Assembly: GCF_000967545.1 (NCBI RefSeq)
Contig: NZ_JXXV01000015.1
Span: 1 to 64,000 of the forward strand
Source: Vibrio galatheae
Lineage (GTDB): Bacteria; Pseudomonadota; Gammaproteobacteria; Enterobacterales; Vibrionaceae
Direction: 5' to 3'
DNA: 64,000 bases
Shown here: positions 29,259 through 37,594 of the stretch, piece by piece
How the letters are laid out: every line of letters starts with the position of its first letter
How positions within the stretch are numbered: the stretch's first letter is position 1
Notes under the pieces: model-generated
Database searches by the model: none
Seen by the model: only the letters and a program-made list of their open reading frames with translations
Told to the model about the DNA's origin: nothing
Translations under genes and position numbers: made by a program

Positions 29259-29936
29259 CTAACCCTGCTGACGGATTGGGAATGGAATAACCACAGGTGA
29301 CTGAGGCTGCAAGGTTAAACTTGGCCAAGTTGCACTCATATCAATCACAAAGCTGCCTTGAGGCCATCCGCCTTTACGTTTGGTGATGGTGATCTCGACG
29401 CCTAACACATGTGGAAGCAGCGTCATACTTAAACTGACCGGCAGTGAGAACAAACTTTTTCTGGCCGTTTTAAACAGAAAGTGCAGGCAGCTACCATGTT
29501 CGCTTGCCACTTGTAAGCGTCTTGCTTGGTGTACTTCTAATTCTGGATGCCAGAGCAGAACGTTACTGCAGGCACCGCTACGCAAGCATTGTTCGGTCGC
29601 CCAGAGCGCTTGTTTGTCATTTTGTGGATAGATTAGGAGTACTTTATTGTTATTTAAACCTTCATTGCTGAGCTGCTCTGCACACAGGTAACCCGGCGGT
29701 TGGATGAAAACAGACAACCGCTCTTGAGTGGTGTTTTTAAGGTGTGGCAGCAGGAGACGCAGTTCGCCAATACTCGACGCGCCTTGCAGTTCGACAACCC
29801 CGTGTTTAGGAAAGCCACCCTCAAGCTTTTGATCCAAAAGATCATAGCCTGTTGGGTAGTAGTCAGCGTTATCGGGTGTTTGAGACCCAGACCAAAGCCA
29901 CTGTTTTTGTTTAAGATGTTCGATTAATTCATACAT
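29259..29936 (-). CDS. imuA: ImuA, SulA/RecA-like mutasome protein
   Basis: First gene of the imuA-imuB-dnaE2 cassette. The 225-residue product belongs to the RecA-like ImuA family. It shows the conserved PTGYDLLDQKLEGGFPKHGVVEL start of the RecA-like core and lacks an intact Walker A. It is required with ImuB for DnaE2-dependent mutagenesis in other bacteria. The ATG at 29936 lies only 10 bp from a LexA box that overlaps the predicted promoter. Confidence 0.92.
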   Translation of the reverse strand: MYELIEHLKQKQWLWSGSQTPDNADYYPTGYDLLDQKLEGGFPKHGVVELQGASSIGELRLLLPHLKNTTQERLSVFIQPPGYLCAEQLSNEGLNNNKVLLIYPQNDKQALWATEQCLRSGACSNVLLWHPELEVHQARRLQVASEHGSCLHFLFKTARKSLFSLPVSLSMTLLPHVLGVEITITKRKGGWPQGSFVIDMSATWPSLTLQPQSPVVIPFPIRQQG

Positions 29937-29946
29937 AATAAAATAC

Positions 29947-29988
29947 CTGTATATATGTACAGTATAATTAATTATCTATGATCGGCAA
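29947..29988 (-). promoter_or_regulatory. SOS promoter with consensus LexA box (imuA operon)
   Basis: The LexA box is CTGT-ATATATGT-ACAG at 29947-29962, an exact match to CTGT-N8-ACAG. On the minus strand a -10 TATACT (29966-29961) and a -35 TTGCCG (29988-29983) lie upstream with a 16-base spacer. LexA would therefore cover the -10 and start site. Strong evidence for SOS induction of imuA-imuB-dnaE2. Confidence 0.92.
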
Positions 29989-30015
29989 GAGGCACAAGGA
30001 GCGAATGGATAAAAA

Positions 30016-30052
30016 AACGCCCTGTGTCTTTATTGAAAAAACACAAGGCGTT
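30016..30052 (-). terminator. yciK terminator
   Basis: AACGCC/GGCGTT with inner TGTGT/ACACA stems around an A-rich loop, followed on the minus strand by a run of T. It lies 25 bp after the yciK stop. Confidence 0.85.
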
Positions 30053-30076
30053 GAATTTTATTTGGAAAGCGAGAAT

Positions 30077-30820
30077 CTATTTTTTTGGTTGAGCGTCAAT
30101 ACACTCACCGTTGACGGCCTTACCTTCTGGCGCCATCAAGTAAAGGTAGAGTGGCATAATATCCAGAGGTGTCTTGAGCAAATCAGAATCTTCGGCAGGG
30201 TAGGCTTTAGCACGCATGCCCGTTCGTGTTGCTCCTGGGTTGATGGCATTAACACGGATAGTGCTCTCGCTTAGCTCATCAGCAAGAATCTGCATCATGC
30301 CTTCAGTGGCAAACTTAGATATGGCATAAGTTCCCCAAAATGCGCGGCCACTATGACCAACGGTTGATGAGGTAAAAATAATACGTGCATCTGGTGATTT
30401 ATGCAGCAAAGGCAGCAGTGCTTGTGTCATCAAGAACTGAGCTTTAACGTTGACCTGCATGATATCGTCATAAGTGTCTTCACCGATCTGATCAAATGGG
30501 CTAATCACACCGAGTAGACTTGCGTTGTGTAGCACACCATCTAAACGACCAAATTGCCCTTCAATGGTATCGACCATGTCGAGGTAGTTTTGCTTCGTCG
30601 CGCCTTTCATATCTAGAGGGATAATCGCTGGCTGAGGATAACCCGCCGCTTCAATCTCGTCGTATGTCTGCTCGAGTTTTTTCACAGTACGACCAAGTAA
30701 AATCACCGTTGCGCCGTGCTCTGCGTAAGAAAGAGCAGCTTGCTTACCAATACCAGCACCAGCGCCAGTAACGAGTATGACTTTACCTTTCAAGGCATCT
30801 GAAGAAACAGCATATTCCAC
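30077..30820 (-). CDS. yciK: YciK-family short-chain dehydrogenase
   Basis: NAD(P)-dependent oxidoreductase of the short-chain dehydrogenase family, substrate unknown. The 247-residue product has TGAGAGIG, HNAS, and the catalytic Ser and YAISK motif. It starts with GTG at 30820, preceded by AAGGA on its strand. Divergence from sohB is the same as in E. coli, which supports the YciK name. Confidence 0.9.
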   Translation of the reverse strand: MEYAVSSDALKGKVILVTGAGAGIGKQAALSYAEHGATVILLGRTVKKLEQTYDEIEAAGYPQPAIIPLDMKGATKQNYLDMVDTIEGQFGRLDGVLHNASLLGVISPFDQIGEDTYDDIMQVNVKAQFLMTQALLPLLHKSPDARIIFTSSTVGHSGRAFWGTYAISKFATEGMMQILADELSESTIRVNAINPGATRTGMRAKAYPAEDSDLLKTPLDIMPLYLYLMAPEGKAVNGECIDAQPKK

Positions 30821-30909
30821 GATGTGTGTCCTTATTGTAATGATTTACTTTATGATTCCGTAAGATGGTGGTTACAATACACTAATTCGCACATGAGAGG
30901 ATAATCACA

Positions 30910-31971
30910 TTGGAATTTTTGTTGGACTATGGGCTGTTTTTAGCCAAGATTGTGACTGTTGTGGTCGCGATTGTTGCGATTTTAGTGATTGCCAAAGCGG
31001 TTGGCGGTAAAAGCGGTAGCGCGAAAGGTGAATTGGAAATTACTAACCTTACTGAGCAGCACAAAAATACGGTTGATCAGCTAGAGCATCACCTGCATGA
31101 CGAAGCGTTTATTAAAGCGCGTGATAAAGCAGAAAAGAAACAAGAGAAAGAGAAAAATAAATCACGTGATAAAGAGATCAAGAAAGCGTCGAAAGAGGGT
31201 GATCTTGATAGCAAACGTGAGCCTCATTTATTTGTTCTTGACTTTAAAGGCAGCATTGATGCGAAAGAAGTGGCGTCACTACGTGAAGAAGTGACAGCGA
31301 TTCTAGCGGTGGCCCGTGAAGGCGATGAAGTGCTGCTGCGATTAGAGTCAGGCGGTGGTATGGTGCATGGTTATGGTCTGGCATCTTCACAGCTTGATCG
31401 CATTAAAGCGGCCAATCTGCCACTGACTATCGCGGTTGATAAAGTCGCGGCAAGTGGCGGCTACATGATGGCATGTATCGCCGATAAGATTGTCTCTGCG
31501 CCATTTGCCATTGTTGGCTCAATTGGTGTGATTGCCCAGCTACCTAACTTCAATAAAGTGCTGAAAAAATACGATATTGAATATGAACAGCTGACTGCAG
31601 GAGAATACAAACGTACCTTGACTATGTTTGGTGAAAACACCGACAAAGCGCGCGAAAAGTTCAAGCAAGAGCTCGAAGAAACGCATGGCCTGTTTAAAGA
31701 TTTCATTCGCGAGCGTCGCCCTGAATTAGAACTGGAAAAAGTTGCGACAGGTGAGCATTGGTTTGGCACACAAGCACATGCGCTAGGTTTGGTTGATGAG
31801 ATTAAGACCTCTGACGATCTGGTTGTGGAAGCGTGTAAAGAGAAAACCGTATTGGCGATTCACTACGTTGAGAAAAAGAAACTGACGTCAAAACTTGCTG
31901 GCTTAGCCGGTGAGGCGGCCGACAACGTGTTAATGAAACTGATTGACCGTGGCCAGCGCCCAATTGTCTAA
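30910..31971 (+). CDS. sohB: Inner-membrane S49 peptidase SohB
   Basis: Signal-peptide-peptidase-like serine protease of the inner membrane. The 353-residue product has one N-terminal membrane segment (about 10-30), a charged Lys/Glu-rich linker (about 60-105) and the S49 domain with the nucleophile S182 in KVAASGGYMMA and the general-base lysine in EYKRTLT. The family N-terminus MEFLLDYGLFLAKIVTVV requires the TTG at 30910, with AGAGG nine bases upstream. Full-length match to E. coli SohB. Confidence 0.94.
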   Translation: MEFLLDYGLFLAKIVTVVVAIVAILVIAKAVGGKSGSAKGELEITNLTEQHKNTVDQLEHHLHDEAFIKARDKAEKKQEKEKNKSRDKEIKKASKEGDLDSKREPHLFVLDFKGSIDAKEVASLREEVTAILAVAREGDEVLLRLESGGGMVHGYGLASSQLDRIKAANLPLTIAVDKVAASGGYMMACIADKIVSAPFAIVGSIGVIAQLPNFNKVLKKYDIEYEQLTAGEYKRTLTMFGENTDKAREKFKQELEETHGLFKDFIRERRPELELEKVATGEHWFGTQAHALGLVDEIKTSDDLVVEACKEKTVLAIHYVEKKKLTSKLAGLAGEAADNVLMKLIDRGQRPIV

Positions 31972-31993
31972 GTAACAACAGACTTGTTGAATA

Positions 31994-32021
31994 AAAGCGC
32001 CTATCAACTCAGGCGCTTTTT
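31994..32021 (+). terminator. sohB terminator
   Basis: AAAGCGCCT (31994-32002) / AGGCGCTTT (32011-32019) followed by further Ts. Intrinsic terminator. Confidence 0.88.
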
Positions 32022-32037
32022 TCGTTGAATGCCCAAT

Positions 32038-32068
32038 AAAAAACGCTCCTGATTCCGGAGCGTTTTTT
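32038..32068 (-). terminator. rhlE terminator
   Basis: AAAAAACGCTCC (32038-32049) / GGAGCGTTTTTT (32057-32068). T-runs on both strands make it usable in either direction. It closes rhlE and could back up the sohB terminator. Confidence 0.88.
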
Positions 32069-32080
32069 GAAGTTTAAATC

Positions 32081-33529
32081 TTATTGAGCTTTAGCTTGGC
32101 CGCTTGGTCTGCGATTCGTTGGCTTACGGCGTTGTTGGCCGTTTCCACTATTGCTGGCGTTGTTGCTCTTTGGCTTCGCATTTGATGGGGTACGTTTAGA
32201 TTGACCACTGTTTCCACGGTTTTCACCACTCGCCTTGTTGTGACCAAAATGACGTTTGTTCTTGCTTGCTGGCTTATTGCCACGCGCATTGTCACCTGAG
32301 CGCTGACCATCTTGATGCTCGGCTTTTGGCTTCTTCGGTTTCTTAGGTTTTTTCGGCTTAATTGGTCGAGTATCGAGCTTGGACTCAGGCAGTTCATTGA
32401 CCGGCTTAAAACCGTCAAGCTCTAACCTTGGTAACACTTGTTGGATCAAACGCTCAATACCAAACAGCTCAGCCGCTTCGTCTGCTTCGACTAACGAATA
32501 TGCTTTGCCTACTTCGCCAGCTCGGCCTGTACGACCAATTCTGTGCACATAGTCTTCGGCAACATTTGGTAGTTCAAAGTTCACCACTTGCGGCAGTTGA
32601 GGGATATCAATACCACGTGCGGCAATATCGGTAGCGACAAGCACACGAACATCGCCAGATTTAAAATCAGCTAAAGCGCGCGTACGAGCACCTTGGCTTT
32701 TATTGCCATGAATTGGGGCCGCTGTGATGCCTTCTTTGTTAAGGAACAAAGCTAAGCGGTTAGCGCCATGTTTGGTACGACAGAAAACGAGTGTCTGTTT
32801 CCAGTCACCGTCTTGAATCATCTTGACCAGCATTGGCGCTTTTTTACGTTTATCGGCTGGATAAATGCTTTGTTCTATGGTCACCGCGGTGGAGTTCTCT
32901 GGGTTAACAGACACTTCGACAGGGTCATTGACTAACCCTTTCGCTAGTTCACGAATTTCAGGTGAGAAAGTAGCAGAGAACAATAAGTTTTGGCGTTTCG
33001 CTGGCAGTAAGTTGAGAATTTTTCGAATGTCACGGATAAAGCCCATATCCAGCATGCGGTCAGCTTCGTCGAGCACCAGTACTTCAAGTTGATCGAACTT
33101 CAGCGCATTTTGTTGGTAAAGATCTAATAAGCGCCCAGGCGTGGCGACTAACACATCACATCCTTTACGCAGTTTCATCATCTGTGGGTTTACTTTCACC
33201 CCACCAAAAACCACCTGTGAGGTAAGGCGTTGATAGCGACTGTATTTGAAGACGTTTTCTTGAACTTGGGCTGCCAGTTCACGAGTTGGCGTTAATACCA
33301 AGGCGCGAATGTGATTGCCTTTTACTCGCTGACCATTATCTAACAGCTCTAGAATCGGCAATGTAAAGCCTGCAGTTTTACCTGTACCTGTCTGCGCTGC
33401 CGCCATGACATCTTTTCCTGCTAGTACCGCGGGAATGGCTTGCTCCTGAATTGGAGACGGTTTGTCATAGCCTTGGTCTTCAATGGCTTTGAGGATTGGA
33501 GCAGAAAGGCCTAAAGAGGTAAAACCCAT
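32081..33529 (-). CDS. rhlE: DEAD-box RNA helicase RhlE
   Basis: ATP-dependent RNA helicase linked to ribosome assembly and RNA decay. The 482-residue product has all core motifs: [21 protein letters not shown] in [12 protein letters not shown], and [10 protein letters not shown]. The N-terminus [16 protein letters not shown] is typical of RhlE. The C-terminal 100 residues form a basic Lys/Asn/Gly-rich tail, probably for RNA binding. RhlE over SrmB or DeaD is judged from the N-terminus and the tail. Confidence 0.92.
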   Translation of the reverse strand: MGFTSLGLSAPILKAIEDQGYDKPSPIQEQAIPAVLAGKDVMAAAQTGTGKTAGFTLPILELLDNGQRVKGNHIRALVLTPTRELAAQVQENVFKYSRYQRLTSQVVFGGVKVNPQMMKLRKGCDVLVATPGRLLDLYQQNALKFDQLEVLVLDEADRMLDMGFIRDIRKILNLLPAKRQNLLFSATFSPEIRELAKGLVNDPVEVSVNPENSTAVTIEQSIYPADKRKKAPMLVKMIQDGDWKQTLVFCRTKHGANRLALFLNKEGITAAPIHGNKSQGARTRALADFKSGDVRVLVATDIAARGIDIPQLPQVVNFELPNVAEDYVHRIGRTGRAGEVGKAYSLVEADEAAELFGIERLIQQVLPRLELDGFKPVNELPESKLDTRPIKPKKPKKPKKPKAEHQDGQRSGDNARGNKPASKNKRHFGHNKASGENRGNSGQSKRTPSNAKPKSNNASNSGNGQQRRKPTNRRPSGQAKAQ

Positions 33530-33635
33530 ATATTATTCTCTGTAATTGATTGGTCATCGTACTTTGCCTAAACAAACAGCATCAGCACGAAAAGGGGCGA
33601 TATTCTGAGTCCTTTAGCAGGGAACATCAACCAAA

Positions 33636-34202
33636 TTATGACTCTGAATGAGAAAGTAAGCCTTTTTTTCTCAATAAAAGTTGAGTTAAAGCCAAGATAA
33701 ATCCAGCTAAAGCGCCAAAAAGGTGGGACTCAACCGCAACACGGGCATTGATGAGTTCGCTGGTGGATACGGCGGCGCCCATCGTCATCTCCCAGACAAC
33801 CTTTGCCAATACCCCAATGACTAATAGCCAACTACTCTTTCTGCCATCGAAAACTTCTTGTAGGGCAAAATAAGCAAATAAACCGTGCAGAGCACCAGAG
33901 AGGCCAACATAGCCATTCATGGTGGTGAGGAAATTAAGCACACCAACCGCAAGGCTTGCAAAGCACAGGCATAAGATAAGAGACTTAGGCGAAGGCTTGA
34001 AGATAAAGCTAATCACCCATAATCCAGCAAGGTTCATGACTAAGTGAGCAAAGTTGGTATGAGTGAAATTTCCTGCTAGGATCCGCCACCATTGGCCTTG
34101 CACAATCAAAGTGCGTTGCCAGTTTACTTGCGAGGCGAAAGGCTCGAATTGAAGGCCTAGACAAACTAAGCTGATAGCGATTAACAGAAATAATAAGCGC
34201 AC
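33636..34202 (-). CDS. rrtA: Rhombosortase (rhomboid-family protease)
   Basis: Rhomboid-family intramembrane serine protease of the rhombosortase type, which in Vibrio processes surface proteins bearing a GlyGly-CTERM tail after type II secretion. Several hydrophobic segments are visible, with the conserved H-rich GNFTHTNFAHLVMNLAGLW, the nucleophile S102 in GLSGALHGL and H160 in ESHLFGALAG. I choose GTG 34202 (MRLLFLLIAISL, 188 residues) over a TTG at 34226, which lacks a ribosome site and overlaps the divergent gene. Substrates are not encoded in this window. Confidence 0.85.
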   Translation of the reverse strand: MRLLFLLIAISLVCLGLQFEPFASQVNWQRTLIVQGQWWRILAGNFTHTNFAHLVMNLAGLWVISFIFKPSPKSLILCLCFASLAVGVLNFLTTMNGYVGLSGALHGLFAYFALQEVFDGRKSSWLLVIGVLAKVVWEMTMGAAVSTSELINARVAVESHLFGALAGFILALTQLLLRKKGLLSHSES

Positions 34203-34205
34203 ATT

Positions 34206-34814
34206 ATGTCCCGATACTGTTCTCAATGTGGAAAATCACTCAAAGCGTGTATTTGTGAGTGGATACAAAGCCTAACATCGAATGTTGAGTTGGTCATTCT
34301 ACAGCATCACAGCGAAACAAACAGACCGATGGGCACGGCGCGAATCTTAAACTTATCGCTCAACAACAGTCATTGCTTTACCGGAGAGGATTTTTCCGCA
34401 CATCCGCAGTTAAATCAACTGCTCGAAGACGAAAGCTATCACCATTTTGTGCTCTACCCTGGCCAAGGCTCGTTGAGTCACACTGAGGTGGCAAACAAGC
34501 TTGCAGAAGAGCGAAAAGTCAGGGTGATCCTGCTTGATGGCACATGGAAGAAAGCCTATAAAATGTGGCAGCTTTCGACCAATTTGCACGCGCTCCCTCT
34601 TATCCATTTGCCGGATGACTTGCAGGGAAACTACCGCATCCGTAAAGCGCCAAGTGACAACAGCCTTTCAACGGTCGAAGCGGGTTACCACATTCTCTCT
34701 TTACTTGAACCGGAGAGAGATTTCTCAGCCTTAATTGATGCATTTAACCACATGATTGAATTCCAGATTCAACAAATGCCACCGGGTGTGTTTGATAAGA
34801 ATTACCGTACATAA
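34206..34814 (+). CDS. DTW-domain protein, tRNA aminocarboxypropyltransferase family
   Basis: Members of the DTW family (E. coli TapT, formerly YfiP) place the 3-amino-3-carboxypropyl group on a tRNA uridine. The 202-residue product has an N-terminal cysteine cluster (C5, C8, C15, C17: YCSQCGKSLKACIC) and the DTW motif in LLDGTWKKA. The ATG at 34206 is fixed by the cysteine cluster. The start is only three bases from the rhombosortase GTG on the other strand. It is shorter than E. coli TapT, so I do not assign the symbol. Confidence 0.85.
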   Translation: MSRYCSQCGKSLKACICEWIQSLTSNVELVILQHHSETNRPMGTARILNLSLNNSHCFTGEDFSAHPQLNQLLEDESYHHFVLYPGQGSLSHTEVANKLAEERKVRVILLDGTWKKAYKMWQLSTNLHALPLIHLPDDLQGNYRIRKAPSDNSLSTVEAGYHILSLLEPERDFSALIDAFNHMIEFQIQQMPPGVFDKNYRT

Positions 34815-34861
34815 ACACGGCAAAGTTCGATTTAGCAACTAAACTTAGTCCAAGTGCGATG

Positions 34862-34910
34862 TTGTCAATCAGTACTTTAACCAAGTACAATGCCGCGCAA
34901 TCGTTTAGCT
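34862..34910 (+). promoter_or_regulatory. add promoter with PurR-like box
   Basis: -35 TTGTCA (34862-34867) and -10 TACAAT (34886-34891) with an 18-base spacer, each five of six to consensus. Directly downstream, 34895-34910 reads GCGCAATCGTTTAGCT, about 12 of 16 to the PurR operator consensus, placed over the expected start site. Promoter is well supported; PurR binding is inference. Confidence 0.65.
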
Positions 34911-34924
34911 TCTGCTAGGTGATG

Positions 34925-34991
34925 CTTCGTATAATCCCGTTGATAAGGTGCGGGAGTCTCTACCTGAAACCGAGAATTTCAGATTACGAAG
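34925..34991 (+). ncRNA. Adenine-type purine riboswitch aptamer
   Basis: P1 is CTTCGTA (34925-34931) with TACGAAG (34985-34991). J1/2 TAATC, loop 2 TGATAAGG, J2/3 GTCTCTACC (34956-34964), P3 TGAAA/TTTCA and J3/1 GAT follow the purine-riboswitch consensus. The specificity base at the position of U74 in the known add aptamer is T34984 (a C would mean guanine), so it should bind adenine. It precedes an adenine-deaminase-like add gene, as in Vibrio vulnificus. Confidence 0.95.
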
Positions 34992-34995
34992 AGTT

Positions 34996-35104
34996 AAGTG
35001 CACGGCGCTTTTCTCTTTGTATGCCTATAATTCCCCAGAGAAAAGTGCTTGTTTACCCTTCAACTATCTAGGATATCGAACTCAATCGATATGAGTGGAG
35101 AGAC
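34996..35104 (+). promoter_or_regulatory. Riboswitch expression platform before add
   Basis: Two hairpins share one strand: AAGTGC/GCGCTT (34996-35010, with a T-rich tail) versus GCGCTTTTCTCT (35005-35016) / AGAGAAAAGTGC (35037-35048). A third, ATATCGA/TCGATAT (35073-35079 / 35086-35092), ends five bases before the ribosome site GGAGAG (35097-35102). AGAGAC at 35099-35104 is complementary to GTCTCT of aptamer J2/3 (34956-34961). Which pairings form is inference. Confidence 0.55.
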
Positions 35105-35108
35105 AAGT

Positions 35109-36131
35109 ATGGACCAACCCCGTTTTATTCAACGATTACCTAAAATCGAACTGCACTTGCACATCGAAGGCACCTTAGAGCCAGAAATGATGTTTGAATT
35201 GGCGCAGCGCAACCAAATCGCGCTCCCTTATACTACGCCAGAAGAAGTCAAAGCCGCCTATCAATTTACTAATCTGCAATCATTTTTAGATATCTATTAC
35301 CAAGCAGCTAATGTCCTTATCCATGAGCAAGATTTTTACGACCTTACATGGGCATACCTGTTACGTTGTCAGCAAGATAATGTTGTCCACAGTGAAATCT
35401 TTTTTGACCCACAAACGCATACCGCGCGAGGTATAGACTTTGATACCGTGATTAATGGTATCTACCGAGCGTTAAAAGACGGCCGTGAGCAACTAGCTAT
35501 CAGCAGCCAAATTATTATGTGTTTCTTGCGTCATCTCGATGAAGAAAGTGCATTTTCCACGTTAGAGCAAGCGCTTAAACATAAAAATAAGATCATTGCT
35601 GTCGGGCTAGATTCATCTGAACTCGGACATCCGCCAGAAAAGTTTGCCCGAGTCTTTCAAAAAGCGTTAGAAGAGGGCTTTCTCACTGTGGCTCACGCAG
35701 GCGAAGAAGGGCCAGTCAGCAATATCTACGACAGTTTGGAGCTGCTAAAAGTCAGCCGTATTGATCACGGGGTACGCTGTGCCGATGATGAGCAACTGGT
35801 CAACGCTTTAGCAAAAAGCCAGATGCCACTTACGGTGTGTCCACTTTCAAACACTAAGCTCAAAGTGTTTGAAACCATGAGAGAGCACAATATTGTTGAT
35901 CTGCTCCAGCGCGGGTTATGTGTCACGATTAACTCCGACGATCCCGCTTACTTTGGCGGGTATATGACGGATAATTTTGTTGCGGTAGCGGATAGCCTTA
36001 TTGTCAGTAATCAAGATCTAGCGCAATTTAGCCGCAACGCGATTAATGCGAGTTTTATTAGTGACAGTGAAAAACAGCGTCTACACAGATATTTAGAAAG
36101 CTTTCTTGTTGGTGAGGCATCATTTAGCTAG
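35109..36131 (+). CDS. add: Adenine deaminase (add, adenosine-deaminase family)
   Basis: Metal-dependent purine deaminase. The 340-residue product starts at ATG 35109 after GGAGAG and shows the zinc ligands HLH (H16, H18), [14 protein letters not shown] and [10 protein letters not shown]. The stretches [14 protein letters not shown] and [12 protein letters not shown] closely resemble the Pseudomonas-type adenine deaminases rather than classical adenosine deaminase. This fits control by an adenine riboswitch. It is usually annotated add in Vibrio; the substrate (adenine to hypoxanthine) is inferred from sequence and context. Confidence 0.9.
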   Translation: MDQPRFIQRLPKIELHLHIEGTLEPEMMFELAQRNQIALPYTTPEEVKAAYQFTNLQSFLDIYYQAANVLIHEQDFYDLTWAYLLRCQQDNVVHSEIFFDPQTHTARGIDFDTVINGIYRALKDGREQLAISSQIIMCFLRHLDEESAFSTLEQALKHKNKIIAVGLDSSELGHPPEKFARVFQKALEEGFLTVAHAGEEGPVSNIYDSLELLKVSRIDHGVRCADDEQLVNALAKSQMPLTVCPLSNTKLKVFETMREHNIVDLLQRGLCVTINSDDPAYFGGYMTDNFVAVADSLIVSNQDLAQFSRNAINASFISDSEKQRLHRYLESFLVGEASFS

Positions 36132-36163
36132 CATGTATAGATAAGCGTAGATTTCTTAGATTG

Positions 36164-36196
36164 GGTGGTCGTAGGTAACAATGACCACCTCTCTTT
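36164..36196 (+). terminator. add terminator
   Basis: GGTGGTC (36164-36170) / GACCACC (36183-36189), followed by TCTCTTTT. Intrinsic terminator. Confidence 0.8.
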
Positions 36197-36217
36197 TGTG
36201 CTCAAAAAGGAACATGA

Positions 36218-37594
36218 ATGCAGCCACATATCGACCAGACAATTCCTCTGTCTGAGTTAATGCTTTCACTCACCACCGCATTAGACATGACGGAAGGGCA
36301 GCCGCCAGAACACTGTATTCGTTGCTGCTGGATTGGTATGCATATTGGTGAAAAAATGCAGTTAAGTGACGAGCAGCTTTACGATCTGTTTTTTACCTTG
36401 TTACTTAAAGATGCTGGTTGCAGTAGCAATGCCGCTCGTATCTGTGAGTTGTATATGACCGATGACCGAGCCTTTAAACGCAACTATAAAACTGTTGGCA
36501 CCAGCTTATCCAGCGCGATCAATTTTGTCGTTAAAAATACCGGAATTGGTCAAAGCTGGGTAACGCGTATCTCCACGACGATTGATATTCTTAAAAATGG
36601 TTCTGACTACGCTCAAGAGTTGATTGAAACCCGCTGTACGCGTGGTGCCGAAGTGGCGCGAGAGTTAAGGTTTAATGAAGCCGTTGCACAAGGGGTGCAC
36701 AGTCTCGATGAACATTGGGATGGTACGGGAAGACCCGAGCAACTCAAGCAGCAACAAATCCCACTCTTTTCTCGCATTGCGTTACTCGCTCAAGTTGTGG
36801 ACGTGTTTCAGTTTGAGCACGACTTAATGACGGCCATCGTCGAAGTGCAAGCTCGACGTGGCACTTGGTTTGATCCCCAATTGGTCGATATTTTTACGGA
36901 TGTCGCGCACAATCCTGAGTTTGTCAAAGGGCTGACGAGGTCGGATATTTCTCAACGCGTCATGCAGTTGGCTCCTGCAAATGCGAGCGTATTCATCGAC
37001 GAAGAGTACCTAGATTGTATTGTCAGCGCGTTTGGTAAAATCGTCGATTCAAAAAGTCCTTATACCGCAGGTCATAGTGAGCGCGTAGCGGTTTACACCG
37101 ATTTGATCGCCCAAGAGCTAGGTATTGAACATAACGAAAGACAATGGCTAAAGCGCGCAGCTTTACTGCATGATCTTGGTAAACTTGGCGTGAGCAATAC
37201 TATTTTAGATAAACCGGGTAAGCTCGATGACGAAGAGTGGGAGGCGGTGAAATCCCATGCCGCGTTAACTGAACAGATCCTCAACCATCTTAAGCCGTTT
37301 AAAGAAATGGCTTGGATGGCAGGTGCGCACCATGAAAAACTCGATGGTACTGGTTATCCAAAGCAGCTAAGTGGCGATCAAATTCCACTTGCCACTCGGA
37401 TCATCACCACTGCCGATATCTTTGATGCAATTACGGCCGAGAGACCATATCGTGGTGCTGTGCCTGTACCCAAAACATTGCAGATCATGGAAGAAAATTT
37501 ACATAACGCAATCGATGAGCGCTGCTTTAACGCACTTAAATTGGCGATCAAAAAATTGCCCAGCCACTACTTTGCTGAGCAACTGCCTAACTAA
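36218..37594 (+). CDS. Tandem HD-GYP domain protein
   Basis: Probable cyclic-dinucleotide phosphodiesterase. The C-terminal half (about 265-455) is a complete HD-GYP domain: H286, H318-D319, K322 and HHEKLDGTGYP at 371-381. The N-terminal half (about 15-240) is a second, degenerate copy: KD (K64-D65) replaces HD, while EHWDGTGRP at 165-173 is kept. Such double-HD proteins occur in Vibrio, and some hydrolyse 3'3'-cGAMP or c-di-GMP. It has an AGGAA ribosome site, no membrane segment and no receiver domain. It overlaps the 3' end of dgt by 4 bp. Confidence 0.85.
   Translation: MQPHIDQTIPLSELMLSLTTALDMTEGQPPEHCIRCCWIGMHIGEKMQLSDEQLYDLFFTLLLKDAGCSSNAARICELYMTDDRAFKRNYKTVGTSLSSAINFVVKNTGIGQSWVTRISTTIDILKNGSDYAQELIETRCTRGAEVARELRFNEAVAQGVHSLDEHWDGTGRPEQLKQQQIPLFSRIALLAQVVDVFQFEHDLMTAIVEVQARRGTWFDPQLVDIFTDVAHNPEFVKGLTRSDISQRVMQLAPANASVFIDEEYLDCIVSAFGKIVDSKSPYTAGHSERVAVYTDLIAQELGIEHNERQWLKRAALLHDLGKLGVSNTILDKPGKLDDEEWEAVKSHAALTEQILNHLKPFKEMAWMAGAHHEKLDGTGYPKQLSGDQIPLATRIITTADIFDAITAERPYRGAVPVPKTLQIMEENLHNAIDERCFNALKLAIKKLPSHYFAEQLPN

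Noticed and set aside
29978..30274. 98-codon frame spanning the yciK terminator
   Set aside because: It runs through a clear terminator and the 3' end of yciK on the other strand.
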